Source: a virus
IMG/VR virus record: IMGVR_UViG_3300008339_000146
Location: 1 to 39,748 of that record
DNA length: 39,748 nucleotides
Direction: 5' to 3' (one strand)
Shown here in pieces: positions 15,578-24,764 of the stretch. The notes below the pieces were generated by a model. That model did not search any database and was not told where the DNA came from. It saw nothing but the letters and a program-made list of their open reading frames with translations. Position 1 is the first letter of the stretch. Every line of letters starts with the position of its first letter. A program made the translations under genes and the position numbers.

Positions 15578-17419
15578 TTACTTTTCTCTTTGGCCATGCT
15601 GTATAGCGTTATAAGCCGCTTTACCTTTTATTTCAGCCATGTCAGCGTCATGTTTTTCTTTATCTCTAGAGTGTTTTTGCTGTTCTAATTCTGCTTTCTG
15701 CTGTTCCTGCTGCTGTTGAGCTGCTAACTGCTGCTGCTGAGCAGCTGCTTGCTCTTTTTGAGCTTTCTGTTGCATTTTGCCTTGCTCAATCTGCATAAGC
15801 ATCTGCTGCCAGCCCATAAATGAAGGATCGCCGGGAATATACTGGAGTTCTTGTTTTTTTGAAGCGCCTTTATCTCCAAGAAATAGCTCTCGTATTTCGC
15901 CTCTTGTCATGTTCTTTTCCACTACGCCCCAAAATGCAGCGTTCATTGGTAGATCAGCTATCGGATGTTTTATGTGCTTCTTTCTAGCTGCAGATAGAAG
16001 ATCGTTCATAGATTTATGAACAGCCATTTCTGCTTGCAACAATGCTACTTCTGTCTGTGGAGTTTCATCAGTGTAGCCTTCAAATTGAAATTTATATTTT
16101 TTAGGATAGTCTGGGTCTATAGCTGGCAGTATGCTAGAGTTTATAAAATCTTCTAGAAACATAAGCAGCGGATATAGACCTTTTTCTCTAGAGAATTCAA
16201 TCTTAGTTTCATGACCTTGCTGATTTACTGCACGACCGCCAGTAACGAGCAGATCAAGACCTAGTTCCATAGGATCTATCTGGAACTGCGAGCACACGGC
16301 ACGCATAAGATGTGTATTGTAGTTTAAGTACTCCATCTCTTTTGAGCCACCAGCCATGGGAACCCACTGTACGTCTTCTAGGCCAGAGACTATAGGAGTT
16401 CGCCATGCATTTTGTGCGCCGTTTATAAGACTATAGAATTGCCTACGAAATGCAGTCATCTGTGCTTGCGTGACTGTTCCTTTTAGATGTAGTATTCCTT
16501 TTGCTGCTTGACCATGAGTAAAGAAGTTGGAGTTATAGTGCTCCGTATTCATATGGTTAGTTATATTTATTATGGCCATCTCTGTTGGAGAATAGCAGTA
16601 GCCATTGCCGTCTGCAAAATTCTGTGGGCTATAGAGTTTAAATATTAGATCTTCATCTCCAAATACTGCAAGGGGTCTGTTATCATAAGATACTTGTATA
16701 TATTTATAGTAGTCTAGAGGCAGCTCGTTTACCACATAATTTTTTTTAGGGTCATTATCTGACTGCGATTTAAACGTATTCTTAACAGCCTTTATATGAT
16801 CTTCGACTTGTGCTCTTGGTGCATTTGTATTTATGTGATAAATGCTTTCTGCAGGAACTGGTCTGAACCTGTGTAGTGCACCTCTACGTGTTCTTATTTT
16901 CTCAACGGTTACATTTCCAAATGTAAGAGCATCTCTAACGATCATCTTTATGAAATCATTAAATAGCAATCTGTCATCGTCCGGCGTATTTGATATTCTG
17001 CCGCAATTATAGATAAAATCTTCTAAGTTGCTTATTTCTTTTTTTTCATCTGATGAATATTCTTCGGCATGATCTCGTTTAACTATGCGGTAACCAAGAT
17101 CAAATTTTCTTGTTTGAGGCCTAGCAAATCTAGATAGAGTATCTACCCTATTCTGCACAATAGTGGATACTAGCCAGTCTCTCATAGAGACATCTTTTAG
17201 TGTCTTATTGGACAATCTTGAAAGTCTATATCTAAAGATAGTTTGCTGACTTTGTTGGGTAAAAAATGGATCAGCAACTATTGCTTTACGGCCTATCTCT
17301 GGATTATCATCGTCTGAAACTTCATCGCGTTTTTCTGGTACTTGGTCTGCGTCGCCTTTATTTAACAGTTCAATTTCTCTGCGAACGCCATCTCGTATCC
17401 AATTATCCCAAAAGGCCAT
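15578..17419 (-). CDS. Portal protein
   Basis: 613 aa. It matches large phage portals in order: an N-terminal arm, a helical wing with MRDWLVSTIVQNRVDTLSRF, DALTFGNVTVEKIRTRRG, FRPVPAESIYHINTNA, PTEMAIINITNHMNTEHYN, QFQIDPMELGLDL, and then a C-terminal Q/A/E-rich coiled tail (from ~545). It forms the dodecameric DNA gate at the capsid vertex, to which the terminase docks. The ribosome site (CGGAG) and a promoter lie 22 nt or less upstream. The N-terminus (MAFWDNWIRDGVRREIE) weakly resembles the NWIL tag of the genes at 7726 and 6869. Confidence 0.9.
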   Translation of the reverse strand: MAFWDNWIRDGVRREIELLNKGDADQVPEKRDEVSDDDNPEIGRKAIVADPFFTQQSQQTIFRYRLSRLSNKTLKDVSMRDWLVSTIVQNRVDTLSRFARPQTRKFDLGYRIVKRDHAEEYSSDEKKEISNLEDFIYNCGRISNTPDDDRLLFNDFIKMIVRDALTFGNVTVEKIRTRRGALHRFRPVPAESIYHINTNAPRAQVEDHIKAVKNTFKSQSDNDPKKNYVVNELPLDYYKYIQVSYDNRPLAVFGDEDLIFKLYSPQNFADGNGYCYSPTEMAIINITNHMNTEHYNSNFFTHGQAAKGILHLKGTVTQAQMTAFRRQFYSLINGAQNAWRTPIVSGLEDVQWVPMAGGSKEMEYLNYNTHLMRAVCSQFQIDPMELGLDLLVTGGRAVNQQGHETKIEFSREKGLYPLLMFLEDFINSSILPAIDPDYPKKYKFQFEGYTDETPQTEVALLQAEMAVHKSMNDLLSAARKKHIKHPIADLPMNAAFWGVVEKNMTRGEIRELFLGDKGASKKQELQYIPGDPSFMGWQQMLMQIEQGKMQQKAQKEQAAAQQQQLAAQQQQEQQKAELEQQKHSRDKEKHDADMAEIKGKAAYNAIQHGQREK

Positions 17420-17441
17420 ATAGTACTCCGTTTATTGATAT

Positions 17442-17448
17442 ATTATAC
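17442..17448 (-). promoter_or_regulatory. GTATAAT -10 element upstream of portal
   Basis: The minus strand reads CCAAAGTATAATATATC. TTGACT occurs 19 nt upstream, longer than the usual 17-nt spacing, making this the only site with a hint of a -35 box. The ATG is 22 nt downstream, with a Shine-Dalgarno. Confidence 0.6.
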
Positions 17449-17468
17449 TTTGGAATGGGCTCTGACAG

Positions 17469-19394
17469 TCAAAAACCCCATAAAAATCCACCACTTGATC
17501 CAGTCCCGTCATCATCTTCCATGTCATTTAGGCGACCTATTTTGCCTAATTTAGTAGGGTCTGGCTCTTCTGTATTTAGTCTTAAGTTATTTACTGCACA
17601 AAATTCTTCAGCTGAAGGTGTTTTAAAATAAGAACCCTGAGAGTCTACTGTGCTACCCCTATCAGTCTCTATCATGTGCCCCATCACTAGAGTGCCTTTA
17701 CCTAGTAGCATAGTCAATGGATATCGAAGAGCATCTAGCCAATGATCATACTCTGTGTCTGGCATTTCAGTTATAGAACCATCTGCTGAAGTTTTAAAGT
17801 GATAGGTTAAAAACTCATTTATTAGTGGCTCGTTAGTTTCTTTTGCTACGTGAATTTTTGTATCATTAGAGCCAGGTACACGTAGAAGTCTCTTTATTAC
17901 CTGTATTCCAGTATTTATTGATTTATCATTTTCTGAAGAAACCGGTAGTCCAGCTTTCTTCATCTCTGTTACTGCGCCTTGATCTGCGACATCTGGGAAA
18001 TATAGCTGACATCTGTACATAAAGTTATATTTAGTCTTTATGTAATGGATCCATTCAGGCTGAGACACAAAAGTCATGCCGTCAGATCTAACGACATATA
18101 CATTGTCTTTTTTATCTATGAAAAAATATACAACTGTATTTGGGTTAGACCATCCCCAGTCAACGCCTGCATAGCAGGGCAAATTCATTGAATGACATTT
18201 TTTAACGAATATATCATGTGTACATTCACCAGGAAACTCTATACCGGTGAGTGTTTTCCACATGCCATTCCAGTCTTTGACATGCAGCTTCTCATCAAAT
18301 TCCTTATATATAATTCCTTCTACTGAAGGCTTAAGATTCATAAGCTGAGCCAGTGCCCAATCAGTGCCTTCAGATCGTACTTTTTTTATAAGTTCGCCCA
18401 CTGGCTTAAGCATCCAGGACTTAGAACTTTGTTTTTTAGCATCACCTAGACATATAGCCGCGGCTGGACACTGTAGGCATTTCTCGCCCGGCATAACATG
18501 CATCGTGTATTCGCGCTGTTTTTTAGGATCTTTTATCTTGAAGGTGTCTTCACTTACAACCTCCATATTGTCTTGTATATGATATGAAGGTGTAGGTTTT
18601 GTACCAGATCTTTCGTCTGGGCATCGTTCGGTAAACTCCCAAGCAGTCCAGCGCCTAACGTGTCGACCAGCAGAATCCGCGTCTTCCATCATTCTGTTCA
18701 TCAATCCATATCTAGACTTTCTGGTTGATATCCCTACTCTTAGTGCTTTCTTCTCACCTTTAGTATCTAGCATACCGCTAATTTCTTTAAATGCCTTTAA
18801 ACCTTCACCTGATACGGTGTCGATCTCATCAGTTACTACTAATGGTACGTGAGGACCGTTACATGCCTTAAGAGTGCAGGGCAGAACTTCTAGTGTAACA
18901 GTTTTTCCACTAAGTAAAAATGCAGATTTCTCCATGTTAAGTTTCTGCAAAACTCGTTCTTCTTGCGGTAAATGCTTATCTTCTAATATAGGGCGTATTT
19001 TGCTACTTAACATAAAATTAGTTTGATACTCATAGCATCGTTTTGCCTGTGCAATAACAGCGCCAACATGACAAACGTCTCGCTCATCATGAAGCATTAC
19101 TAAAAGCTCTGCTATGGCCATTCCAAGTGTTTTACCTGATCCTCGACCAGCAACATATAGCAGCTCCTCTATCTCCAGAGGATTATTCTTATTTACACAT
19201 ATATCGTAAACTTCCCATATGATATCTAGTGGATTTGTATCTGCATATCTCGATACTGTGACGTCGGGTAAATATAGACCAAAAAATACTTGTATAAATT
19301 TAGCCAACTCTTCTTTAGTCTTGCATTTATTAAAGAAAAGCTTTTTCCTAGTTTTTAACGGAATTTTCTCTAAATTTATATCTTTTTTAGTCAC
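17469..19394 (-). CDS. Terminase large subunit
   Basis: 641 aa. ATPase: Walker A GRGSGKT at 83-89, Walker B PLVVTDEID around 184. The RNase H-like nuclease has acidic motifs YAGVDWGW (~408), FPDVADQGA and EYDHWLDALRYP. A Cys cluster between the domains (KCLQCPAAAICLGDAK) suggests a metal-binding insert. It cuts concatemeric DNA and pumps it through the portal. The start is GTG at 19394, overlapping the small-terminase stop as GTGA, with AAGGG upstream. Confidence 0.93.
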   Translation of the reverse strand: MTKKDINLEKIPLKTRKKLFFNKCKTKEELAKFIQVFFGLYLPDVTVSRYADTNPLDIIWEVYDICVNKNNPLEIEELLYVAGRGSGKTLGMAIAELLVMLHDERDVCHVGAVIAQAKRCYEYQTNFMLSSKIRPILEDKHLPQEERVLQKLNMEKSAFLLSGKTVTLEVLPCTLKACNGPHVPLVVTDEIDTVSGEGLKAFKEISGMLDTKGEKKALRVGISTRKSRYGLMNRMMEDADSAGRHVRRWTAWEFTERCPDERSGTKPTPSYHIQDNMEVVSEDTFKIKDPKKQREYTMHVMPGEKCLQCPAAAICLGDAKKQSSKSWMLKPVGELIKKVRSEGTDWALAQLMNLKPSVEGIIYKEFDEKLHVKDWNGMWKTLTGIEFPGECTHDIFVKKCHSMNLPCYAGVDWGWSNPNTVVYFFIDKKDNVYVVRSDGMTFVSQPEWIHYIKTKYNFMYRCQLYFPDVADQGAVTEMKKAGLPVSSENDKSINTGIQVIKRLLRVPGSNDTKIHVAKETNEPLINEFLTYHFKTSADGSITEMPDTEYDHWLDALRYPLTMLLGKGTLVMGHMIETDRGSTVDSQGSYFKTPSAEEFCAVNNLRLNTEEPDPTKLGKIGRLNDMEDDDGTGSSGGFLWGF

Positions 19395-20005
19395 TGATCA
19401 TCGCCCTTATTAAGCAGTGAATCTAGATCTATATCGTCGTCATCTTTCTTTTTATCTAGGGTTTTTGGATTATTCGGAGCAAGGGCATCAAACATAGGAG
19501 ACATTGAGTTGGATTTAGCACTCGGCGTTGCTCCTTGCACTATTTTTCCAAGCGTTTCTGCAACCTCTTTGTATTCTTTTATAGAACTTATTCTAAGAGA
19601 TGGCTTTGGATTATTAGCATCTAGTATGTAGCGTCTCATATCGTCCATGTGTTCTACGCCAGCTACACTTAGCATCGAGGTAAGAAAGTCTACTTGTTCT
19701 ATAACTGATTTTACGACTTTAGCTCGCACTCTATCTCTAAGTGTTCCCTGCATTTTTTCTCTGTCTAGGCCCCATTTTTTAAGTGCAGCAGTTAAAACTA
19801 TTTGACCTACCTCATATTGAGGAAACTGCTGTTGTATCTCGTGGAAAGAGCTGCCTATAAGAAACATCTCATATAGTTTAAGCGCCTCTATATCATCAAT
19901 GGCACCAGCTGTCTTATGTTTACGAAGATACTTTTCTCCCAACTCTATTTCTCTTTGAGTTAAGCCTATTTTTTCATCGTCATTAAAATCACGTTTTAAT
20001 GCCAT
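19391..20005 (-). CDS. Terminase small subunit-like protein
   Basis: 204 aa, directly before and overlapping the large terminase gene. The N-terminal part is helical with a likely HTH (ALKLYEMFLIGSSFHEIQQQ), followed by a coiled region (RVRAKVVKSVIEQVDFLTSM) for oligomerisation and an acidic tail (KKKDDDDIDLDSLLNKGDDQ). This fits a DNA-recognition small terminase; identity rests on position and architecture. The ribosome site is GGAG. Confidence 0.75.
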   Translation of the reverse strand: MALKRDFNDDEKIGLTQREIELGEKYLRKHKTAGAIDDIEALKLYEMFLIGSSFHEIQQQFPQYEVGQIVLTAALKKWGLDREKMQGTLRDRVRAKVVKSVIEQVDFLTSMLSVAGVEHMDDMRRYILDANNPKPSLRISSIKEYKEVAETLGKIVQGATPSAKSNSMSPMFDALAPNNPKTLDKKKDDDDIDLDSLLNKGDDQ

Positions 20006-20430
20006 TACTCTGCTCCGTCTTTCCAGAAGTCTTTAGCTTGATCACCAGAATCTTTAAATAGACTTATTTTAACCGACCAATCTTTTGTAAGATAGTTCTT
20101 AATAAAACGATTACCTATTTCTTCTAGATTATAGCCTAGACCAATCTCGTCGCTTTCTTTTTTATTTTTTATAAATTTCTTAAGTCTAAATGATTCAAAC
20201 AGGCCTATATTTTCGCCACTATTGAATCTATTCAGTAATTCAATATTTTCATATAGTTTATCTGGAATAAGTAGGCTGTAGGTAACTATCTTGTCATTAA
20301 AGTCAATAGATGTCTTAACGTCTTTAACTTCTTCTAAAAGACAATAGCCACCCATAGCGATAGTATCTTTAACATGATCGGTTAATATGTTATTATTAAC
20401 TAACCACTTATGATGATCTACATAATCCAT
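20005..20430 (-). CDS. Hypothetical protein before terminase
   Basis: 141 aa, not recognised. It begins MDYVDHHKWLVNNNILTDHV, has a beta-rich middle (YSLLIPDKLYENIELLNRF) and a basic stretch (RLKKFIKNKK). It has a ribosome site (GAGGA) and is the first gene after the promoter at 20448; it shares one base with the small terminase start. It may act in packaging because of its position, but nothing in the sequence proves this. Confidence 0.5.
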   Translation of the reverse strand: MDYVDHHKWLVNNNILTDHVKDTIAMGGYCLLEEVKDVKTSIDFNDKIVTYSLLIPDKLYENIELLNRFNSGENIGLFESFRLKKFIKNKKESDEIGLGYNLEEIGNRFIKNYLTKDWSVKISLFKDSGDQAKDFWKDGAE

Positions 20431-20447
20431 ATCTTCCTCATCTTATG

Positions 20448-20454
20448 ATTATAC
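20448..20454 (-). promoter_or_regulatory. GTATAAT -10 element upstream of the terminase group
   Basis: The minus strand reads TTTTGGTATAATCATAAG, with TGG forming an extended -10. The start codon is 17 nt downstream with GAGGA. Confidence 0.6.
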
Positions 20455-20459
20455 CAAAA

Positions 20460-21467
20460 TTAATGTAAGTTGTTGATTATCTCTTGAGCCTTACGAATTA
20501 TTAACTGCTTATCTAGACTGCCGCTATATATCTTATCTACATATTCTGACACTATTAATGACGGCGAAGATGCCTGTATCTTTATCCTATTTTGCTTCTC
20601 CGCATCTATTAAGTCTAGTTTTATAACAGTATTTTTGCCTTCTATAGATTTAAGGTGTTTTTTAGATTTAAGATACTGAGTAAGTTCAGCCCTAGGACCA
20701 GTAATTTTCAATAGCCATCTGTTTACAGTGTCTAGCGACTCTACTCCTAGGTAAAGATCTTCTAAATTAAATGTCTCGTCTATTTTAAAAGATACACTTT
20801 TCCATGCGGGAAACGGAGACGGGATGAACTGCTGCTCTAGCGTATTAATATCGAAAAGCAGTAGCCCCTTAACCTCATCCACATCCGTGGCGTTATGCGC
20901 AACTGGTGTTCCAGGGTACACGACTTTTCCAAAGATTTGCCGCTTATGTATATGTCCAGATATGATAATGTCTGCAGAAACTTTGTCAGCGTCGATACCG
21001 CAGTCTTCACGTCTAAATCCATAATCTGCTCCAATAAATGTATTGTGAGTTATGCAGATTTTATTGGTATTTAGCGGAAAATCTGCGAAGTTCTGAACAT
21101 AAGGTACTATCGTTATATTCATTGAGTTTAAGTCAACTCTTGGCTGATCAAACACGATAAAGCGCCCATTACGATTACTAAATGATTGCAGCGCATGATA
21201 TTTGCTGTCTTTCGGCTTATACTGATCGTGATTGCCCAAAACATACCAATACTGACAGGATCCTGTTATCGTGTCTATATGATCATTGAATTCTTTCATG
21301 ATCTCAGATCTAAGAACTGCATGATTATGAAACGTATCTCCAAGATTACATACTATGTCTGGTTTATATTCTATCGCAACAGATTCAATCCATCTTAATA
21401 GCGCGATAGATTGTTCAAAATCATTTATTCTAAGATGTGGATCACCGATGAATAGAATTTTAGTCAT
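20460..21467 (-). CDS. SbcD/Mre11-like nuclease subunit (T4 gp47 type)
   Basis: 335 aa from ATG at 21467 (GGAG 4 nt upstream); a TTG 7 codons earlier is less likely. Motifs in order: FIGDPHLR (D9, H11), NLGDTFHN, YVLGNHDQY, ITHNTF and SGHIHKRQ, the complete Mn-dependent Mre11/SbcD phosphoesterase set. A C-terminal capping region follows. With the gp46-like ATPase at 31807 it should form the end-resecting nuclease that feeds UvsX recombination and replication. The two subunits are about 10 kb apart here rather than adjacent. Confidence 0.88.
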   Translation of the reverse strand: MTKILFIGDPHLRINDFEQSIALLRWIESVAIEYKPDIVCNLGDTFHNHAVLRSEIMKEFNDHIDTITGSCQYWYVLGNHDQYKPKDSKYHALQSFSNRNGRFIVFDQPRVDLNSMNITIVPYVQNFADFPLNTNKICITHNTFIGADYGFRREDCGIDADKVSADIIISGHIHKRQIFGKVVYPGTPVAHNATDVDEVKGLLLFDINTLEQQFIPSPFPAWKSVSFKIDETFNLEDLYLGVESLDTVNRWLLKITGPRAELTQYLKSKKHLKSIEGKNTVIKLDLIDAEKQNRIKIQASSPSLIVSEYVDKIYSGSLDKQLIIRKAQEIINNLH

Positions 21468-21468
21468 G

Positions 21469-21714
21469 CTACTCCAAATATTTATCAAAAAAACAAGATG
21501 ACCATATTAGGGACACATAGGCTTCTGCATGAGGTAGAGTGTTTGGTAATGCGCCATGTCCGTAATAATCCTGTATATCTCTTTTACCTAGTCTAGATAT
21601 TGTGGCGTTTACGCAGTCTTCGACTAGGTTTATAGTTTTAAATTTTTGATAATTTTTACCAAGCGTAAAAGACGTGAATGCTAATATGGCAAGCAGTAGT
21701 ATTCTTAATATAAT
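21469..21714 (-). CDS. Small exported/membrane protein, probable ATT start
   Basis: 81 aa, not found by usual start-codon rules. The frame is open from a stop before 21714 to TAG at 21469 without ATG, GTG or TTG at its N-terminal end. The best start is ATT at 21714, 6 nt after GAGAG. The product begins ILRILLLAILAFTSFTLGK, a clear signal peptide or membrane anchor, followed by a polar domain with two cysteines (LVEDCVNATISRLGKRDI, SLIWSSCFFDKYLE). It overlaps the 97-aa gene by 10 nt and ends 1 nt before the gp47-like ATG, so it fills the gap exactly as a gene should. Function unknown. Confidence 0.55.
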   Translation of the reverse strand: MILRILLLAILAFTSFTLGKNYQKFKTINLVEDCVNATISRLGKRDIQDYYGHGALPNTLPHAEAYVSLIWSSCFFDKYLE

Positions 21715-21998
21715 GTTGATCTCTCTAAATCTAGCTTATATAGTATATCCAATATAATATTATAGTTGCTGGAAAGTACGACGTCGTCATCTGATAAACT
21801 TGTCATAGCAAAAACAGTCATTTTGCCAAATTGAGTGTACATAGTACAATAATTAAAGCCTGATTCTTTTCTAGATGGATAGTAGATCGTGAACATAGAC
21901 TGCATAGATCTTATGCTTATGTAAGCAAAGCAGGGCAATTCTAGCCCTGCTTCTGCAATTTTAGCAATCTTTTCTTCAATCTTTTCAATACTAATCAT
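21705..21998 (-). CDS. Hypothetical small protein after UvsX
   Basis: 97 aa from ATG at 21998, overlapping the end of the RecA-like gene; an ATG 7 codons upstream is further inside that gene. It begins MISIEKIEEKIAKIAEAGLE, then a beta-rich part (PCFAYISIRSMQSMFTIYY, GKMTVFAMTSLSDDDVVLSS) and a C-terminal helix. Not recognised. Coupling to uvsX suggests a recombination or replication accessory, which is inference. Confidence 0.5.
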   Translation of the reverse strand: MISIEKIEEKIAKIAEAGLELPCFAYISIRSMQSMFTIYYPSRKESGFNYCTMYTQFGKMTVFAMTSLSDDDVVLSSNYNIILDILYKLDLERSTLY

Positions 21999-23103
21999 CC
22001 AGCCCTGCAAGATTAACATCTACAGTTTGTAGCTGCTTATTTCTAGATTCTAGCGCGCTATCATCGGCAACTAGGCATGCTTTGTACACCTCGTCTAGAA
22101 TTTTCTTATTAGAGGTAACAAAGAACTTCATATTCGTTTCGCCTTTAACATTTGGATAGTTGGCAAACGCCCAAGACATGTTATTGGCCTTACCTGTCTC
22201 AGCAGAAATCGGATGATAGATTACACCCAAAGACTTACCTAGTTCGTAAATCTCTTCTTCTGTGTTTACTATTCCGCTATCGTAGCGAAGGGTAAATTCC
22301 GCAACGCGGTAGGGGGCCCCTACTCTGTTTTTCTTGCCTTTGACTCGCACTTTGTGACCAACCTGCATTGCTCCGCCTGCGATTGTTGTGCCTTCTTCAA
22401 GACGTCCTGCCTTAGTATCTACTCGTTCTACCTGCAACATATAGTCACAGAAGTGTTTAAGAGAACGACCATCTGGAATAACCCAGGGATTATTCATCTT
22501 TTTGTAGGCGTCCATTTCTTCATAGACCTGCTGAATAAGTAGAGTAGTAATACTGTAAGTGCGAATAATAGGAAGCAGTCCTTTAAGAGCAGAGCCTAGA
22601 TATTTTGCGCCAGATCCGCCCATAGATACATCCGTGGTCTTAGCCTTGATATCTCCTGGATACCTAATTGACTTTACAGAGTCAACCATTAGTCCATTTA
22701 TAGGAGCACCTTCTTGTAGCATTTCAAGAACATCTTTCTCGATCCAGTCAAAGATCTCGACTGGGTCATTGGTCTGCTTAACGAGTAGTCTGTCGAGATC
22801 ACCACCCAGTTTTTGAAACCAGATCGGATTGAAGCTGAACTCAGCATCAACTAGGATCTGGATCGATTCAGGATACTTCTCCTGAAGTTTAATCAATACT
22901 AACTGGGAAAGTAATGATTTGCCTGATGATTCAGGACCGAAGAAGCACACAGCTTTACCTTCTGCAATACCGCCATTGCCTACAGCCCAGTTAAAACTGG
23001 GCGAAGCAAGTTCAATAACTTTATCAGAAGGCTTGTCCATACCGGAGGCAACTTTGGCAAAGTCGCCCTCAAGCCTCTTCATCCATTTATTAACAGATGA
23101 CAT
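21991..23103 (-). CDS. uvsX: RecA/UvsX-like recombinase
   Basis: 370 aa. Walker A GPESSGKS at 56-63; Walker B LMVDSVKSI; the L1/L2 region contains GGSGAKYLGSALKG and TLLIQQVYEEM, as in UvsX/RecA. The C-terminus ends in acidic residues (LAGLDD). It forms filaments on ssDNA and drives strand invasion for recombination-dependent replication. The ribosome site is AAGGAG. Neighbours are the SSB-like and possible mediator genes upstream. Confidence 0.9.
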   Translation of the reverse strand: MSSVNKWMKRLEGDFAKVASGMDKPSDKVIELASPSFNWAVGNGGIAEGKAVCFFGPESSGKSLLSQLVLIKLQEKYPESIQILVDAEFSFNPIWFQKLGGDLDRLLVKQTNDPVEIFDWIEKDVLEMLQEGAPINGLMVDSVKSIRYPGDIKAKTTDVSMGGSGAKYLGSALKGLLPIIRTYSITTLLIQQVYEEMDAYKKMNNPWVIPDGRSLKHFCDYMLQVERVDTKAGRLEEGTTIAGGAMQVGHKVRVKGKKNRVGAPYRVAEFTLRYDSGIVNTEEEIYELGKSLGVIYHPISAETGKANNMSWAFANYPNVKGETNMKFFVTSNKKILDEVYKACLVADDSALESRNKQLQTVDVNLAGLDD

Positions 23104-23112
23104 TGTAGCTCC

Positions 23113-23373
23113 TTAAGAAATTTTACGTAGAGATTTAATGCTACGAGTAACGGGATTTCCTACTTTTGCTAGTTTAAGACCATGCGGAAGACTATCATTG
23201 GATAGGGCTAGACTTCTAGCATCTTTGCGATTAACCACTGCTAGAGCAGAGTCCCCATTCTCAAAGAAAACACGATACTTTTCGCCGTAGCGAAATTGTC
23301 TGCCTTCAAATTGAGAAGTGTAGATCGTCTGTACTTTGTCATTAATACTTGTACTTGTAAACTTAATCTTCAT
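23113..23373 (-). CDS. Hypothetical small basic protein
   Basis: 86 aa. Basic, with a beta-rich core (YGEKYRVFFENGDSALAVVN) and a basic C-terminus (PVTRSIKSLRKIS). A very good ribosome site (AGGAGG) indicates strong translation. It lies between the possible mediator and uvsX. Nucleic-acid binding is plausible from its charge; no family recognised. Confidence 0.5.
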   Translation of the reverse strand: MKIKFTSTSINDKVQTIYTSQFEGRQFRYGEKYRVFFENGDSALAVVNRKDARSLALSNDSLPHGLKLAKVGNPVTRSIKSLRKIS

Positions 23374-23384
23374 ATATCCTCCTA

Positions 23385-23831
23385 TTAAAAACCTTCGAAT
23401 GCAGTTCCCTGCACTTCATTGAATGAAATTTTCTTGACATCGTCGTGAGCACATCTAAATGCCTGATATTTATTCTTAAGAAAAAGAACCATGGCCTCTG
23501 TAGCTGCTAGTTTATCTTTTGCTCTTATGACATCTTCATCTAGATCTACAAACGCTTCACGTATACCATTCGACATCTTTATGCCTTTAGATTTACAATA
23601 ATCTTCTGATTTGTCTAGGTATGCTATGGCTCTGACTTTGTCAAGTTCTGTCTTAGCATCAAGATTTGCTTTTACGGCCTTAGATAACATAGAACTTGTA
23701 ACGTCCATGGCATTAATAAAGTCACGCAGATAATTTGGAGCCATCATCTTATTTAGAGTAGCGATATCTGCTATTTTCTTTGTGTATTCTGCTAGTCTAG
23801 ATACATCTATAGTCTGCAACTCGTTAGACAT
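23385..23831 (-). CDS. Possible UvsY-like recombination mediator
   Basis: 148 aa, all-helical. It sits between the gp32-like SSB and UvsX genes. The size is close to T4 UvsY (137 aa), and the general pattern is similar: an N-terminal helix (LAEYTKKIADIATLNKMM), a middle K/D-rich helix (DKVRAIAYLDKSEDYC), acidic EDVIRAKDKLAATEAM, then KYQAFRCAHDDVKKI. UvsY loads the recombinase on SSB-coated ssDNA. The assignment is by context and weak pattern; a fold search is needed to settle it. Strong ribosome site AAGGAGG. Confidence 0.45.
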   Translation of the reverse strand: MSNELQTIDVSRLAEYTKKIADIATLNKMMAPNYLRDFINAMDVTSSMLSKAVKANLDAKTELDKVRAIAYLDKSEDYCKSKGIKMSNGIREAFVDLDEDVIRAKDKLAATEAMVLFLKNKYQAFRCAHDDVKKISFNEVQGTAFEGF

Positions 23832-23840
23832 AAAACCTCC

Positions 23841-24764
23841 TTAAGAATTAAAGAGGTCATCTGCCATTGCGAGAATATCATCTGTATCGTCGACGTCATC
23901 TGCCTTATCGAGATTTAGTTTTACACCTGAACCTTGAGGTTTAGGTGTATTTGCTTGAGTTGCGCTACTGGTAGCTTCTGCCAAACCAAATCCTTCTACT
24001 AGGAGTTCTGGCATATCTTTAGCCGCGTTAACGACATTAGCTATAAGAATTTCTTTAAGCTCTTCATAGGTAAGTTTCTGATAGAGACTGTTAAGATCAT
24101 AGCCTAGAGAATCATAATTGTGGACAATGCTTTCAGCTAGCGGAGAACGATCGTCTTCATAAACTAAAACACCATGCGCGTTCTTGCCTTTCATCTGATT
24201 CTTAGCTGCATCATAGGTGGTATCAAAACCTTTTCCAGTCTTAGTGATATTAAACCATATACCAGAATCATTAACTTCTGCGTTTAGAGAAGTGGGATCT
24301 TGGTTATAGTCTTTGATGTATTTTTCCATAAGTGAGATAATCTTCTTGTGAGCAGTAGGTTTAAGCTCAAGAACTCCCACTTGACCAGTTTTATCTGCTG
24401 CATTATATGTATAGACTGTCTTAGGTCGCAGATCAGAGATAAACTTATTTAACGCTTCAATTTTAGTCTCATCACAGCCTGGTACATTAAGGGCTACAAC
24501 TTTATTCTTTAGCAACTCAAGGTAATCATAGACTGGACATCGGCCTTCATACGTAGAAGACGAAGCGAATGGTCTGGCTCTTCCAGAAGCAGGATCCACA
24601 AGGCCCCATACCACATTCCATTTACGATAAGGATAGCCATCGGACTCTTTACCAAAAGGAGGCAAGAATCTAAAGATGTTTCCGCCATCTTGGACTTTGT
24701 GTCTAACAGTTTTTTTGAACGATTTTGGATTCAGTGAGTCTAGGTTAATTTTGATATTTGACAT
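23841..24764 (-). CDS. Single-stranded DNA-binding protein, T4 gp32-like
   Basis: 307 aa. An N-terminal basic segment is followed by an OB-fold core with conserved gp32-type blocks (NIFRFLPPFGKESDGYPYRK, STYEGRCPVYDYLELL, VGVLELKPTAHKKI, GIWFNITKTGKGFDT), then a flexible linker (TSSATQANTPKPQG) and a strongly acidic C-terminal tail (DDVDDTDDILAMADDLF) that recruits partners. It covers ssDNA at the fork and in recombination. The ribosome site is AAGGAG; the promoter element lies 59 nt upstream. Confidence 0.85.
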   Translation of the reverse strand: MSNIKINLDSLNPKSFKKTVRHKVQDGGNIFRFLPPFGKESDGYPYRKWNVVWGLVDPASGRARPFASSSTYEGRCPVYDYLELLKNKVVALNVPGCDETKIEALNKFISDLRPKTVYTYNAADKTGQVGVLELKPTAHKKIISLMEKYIKDYNQDPTSLNAEVNDSGIWFNITKTGKGFDTTYDAAKNQMKGKNAHGVLVYEDDRSPLAESIVHNYDSLGYDLNSLYQKLTYEELKEILIANVVNAAKDMPELLVEGFGLAEATSSATQANTPKPQGSGVKLNLDKADDVDDTDDILAMADDLFNS

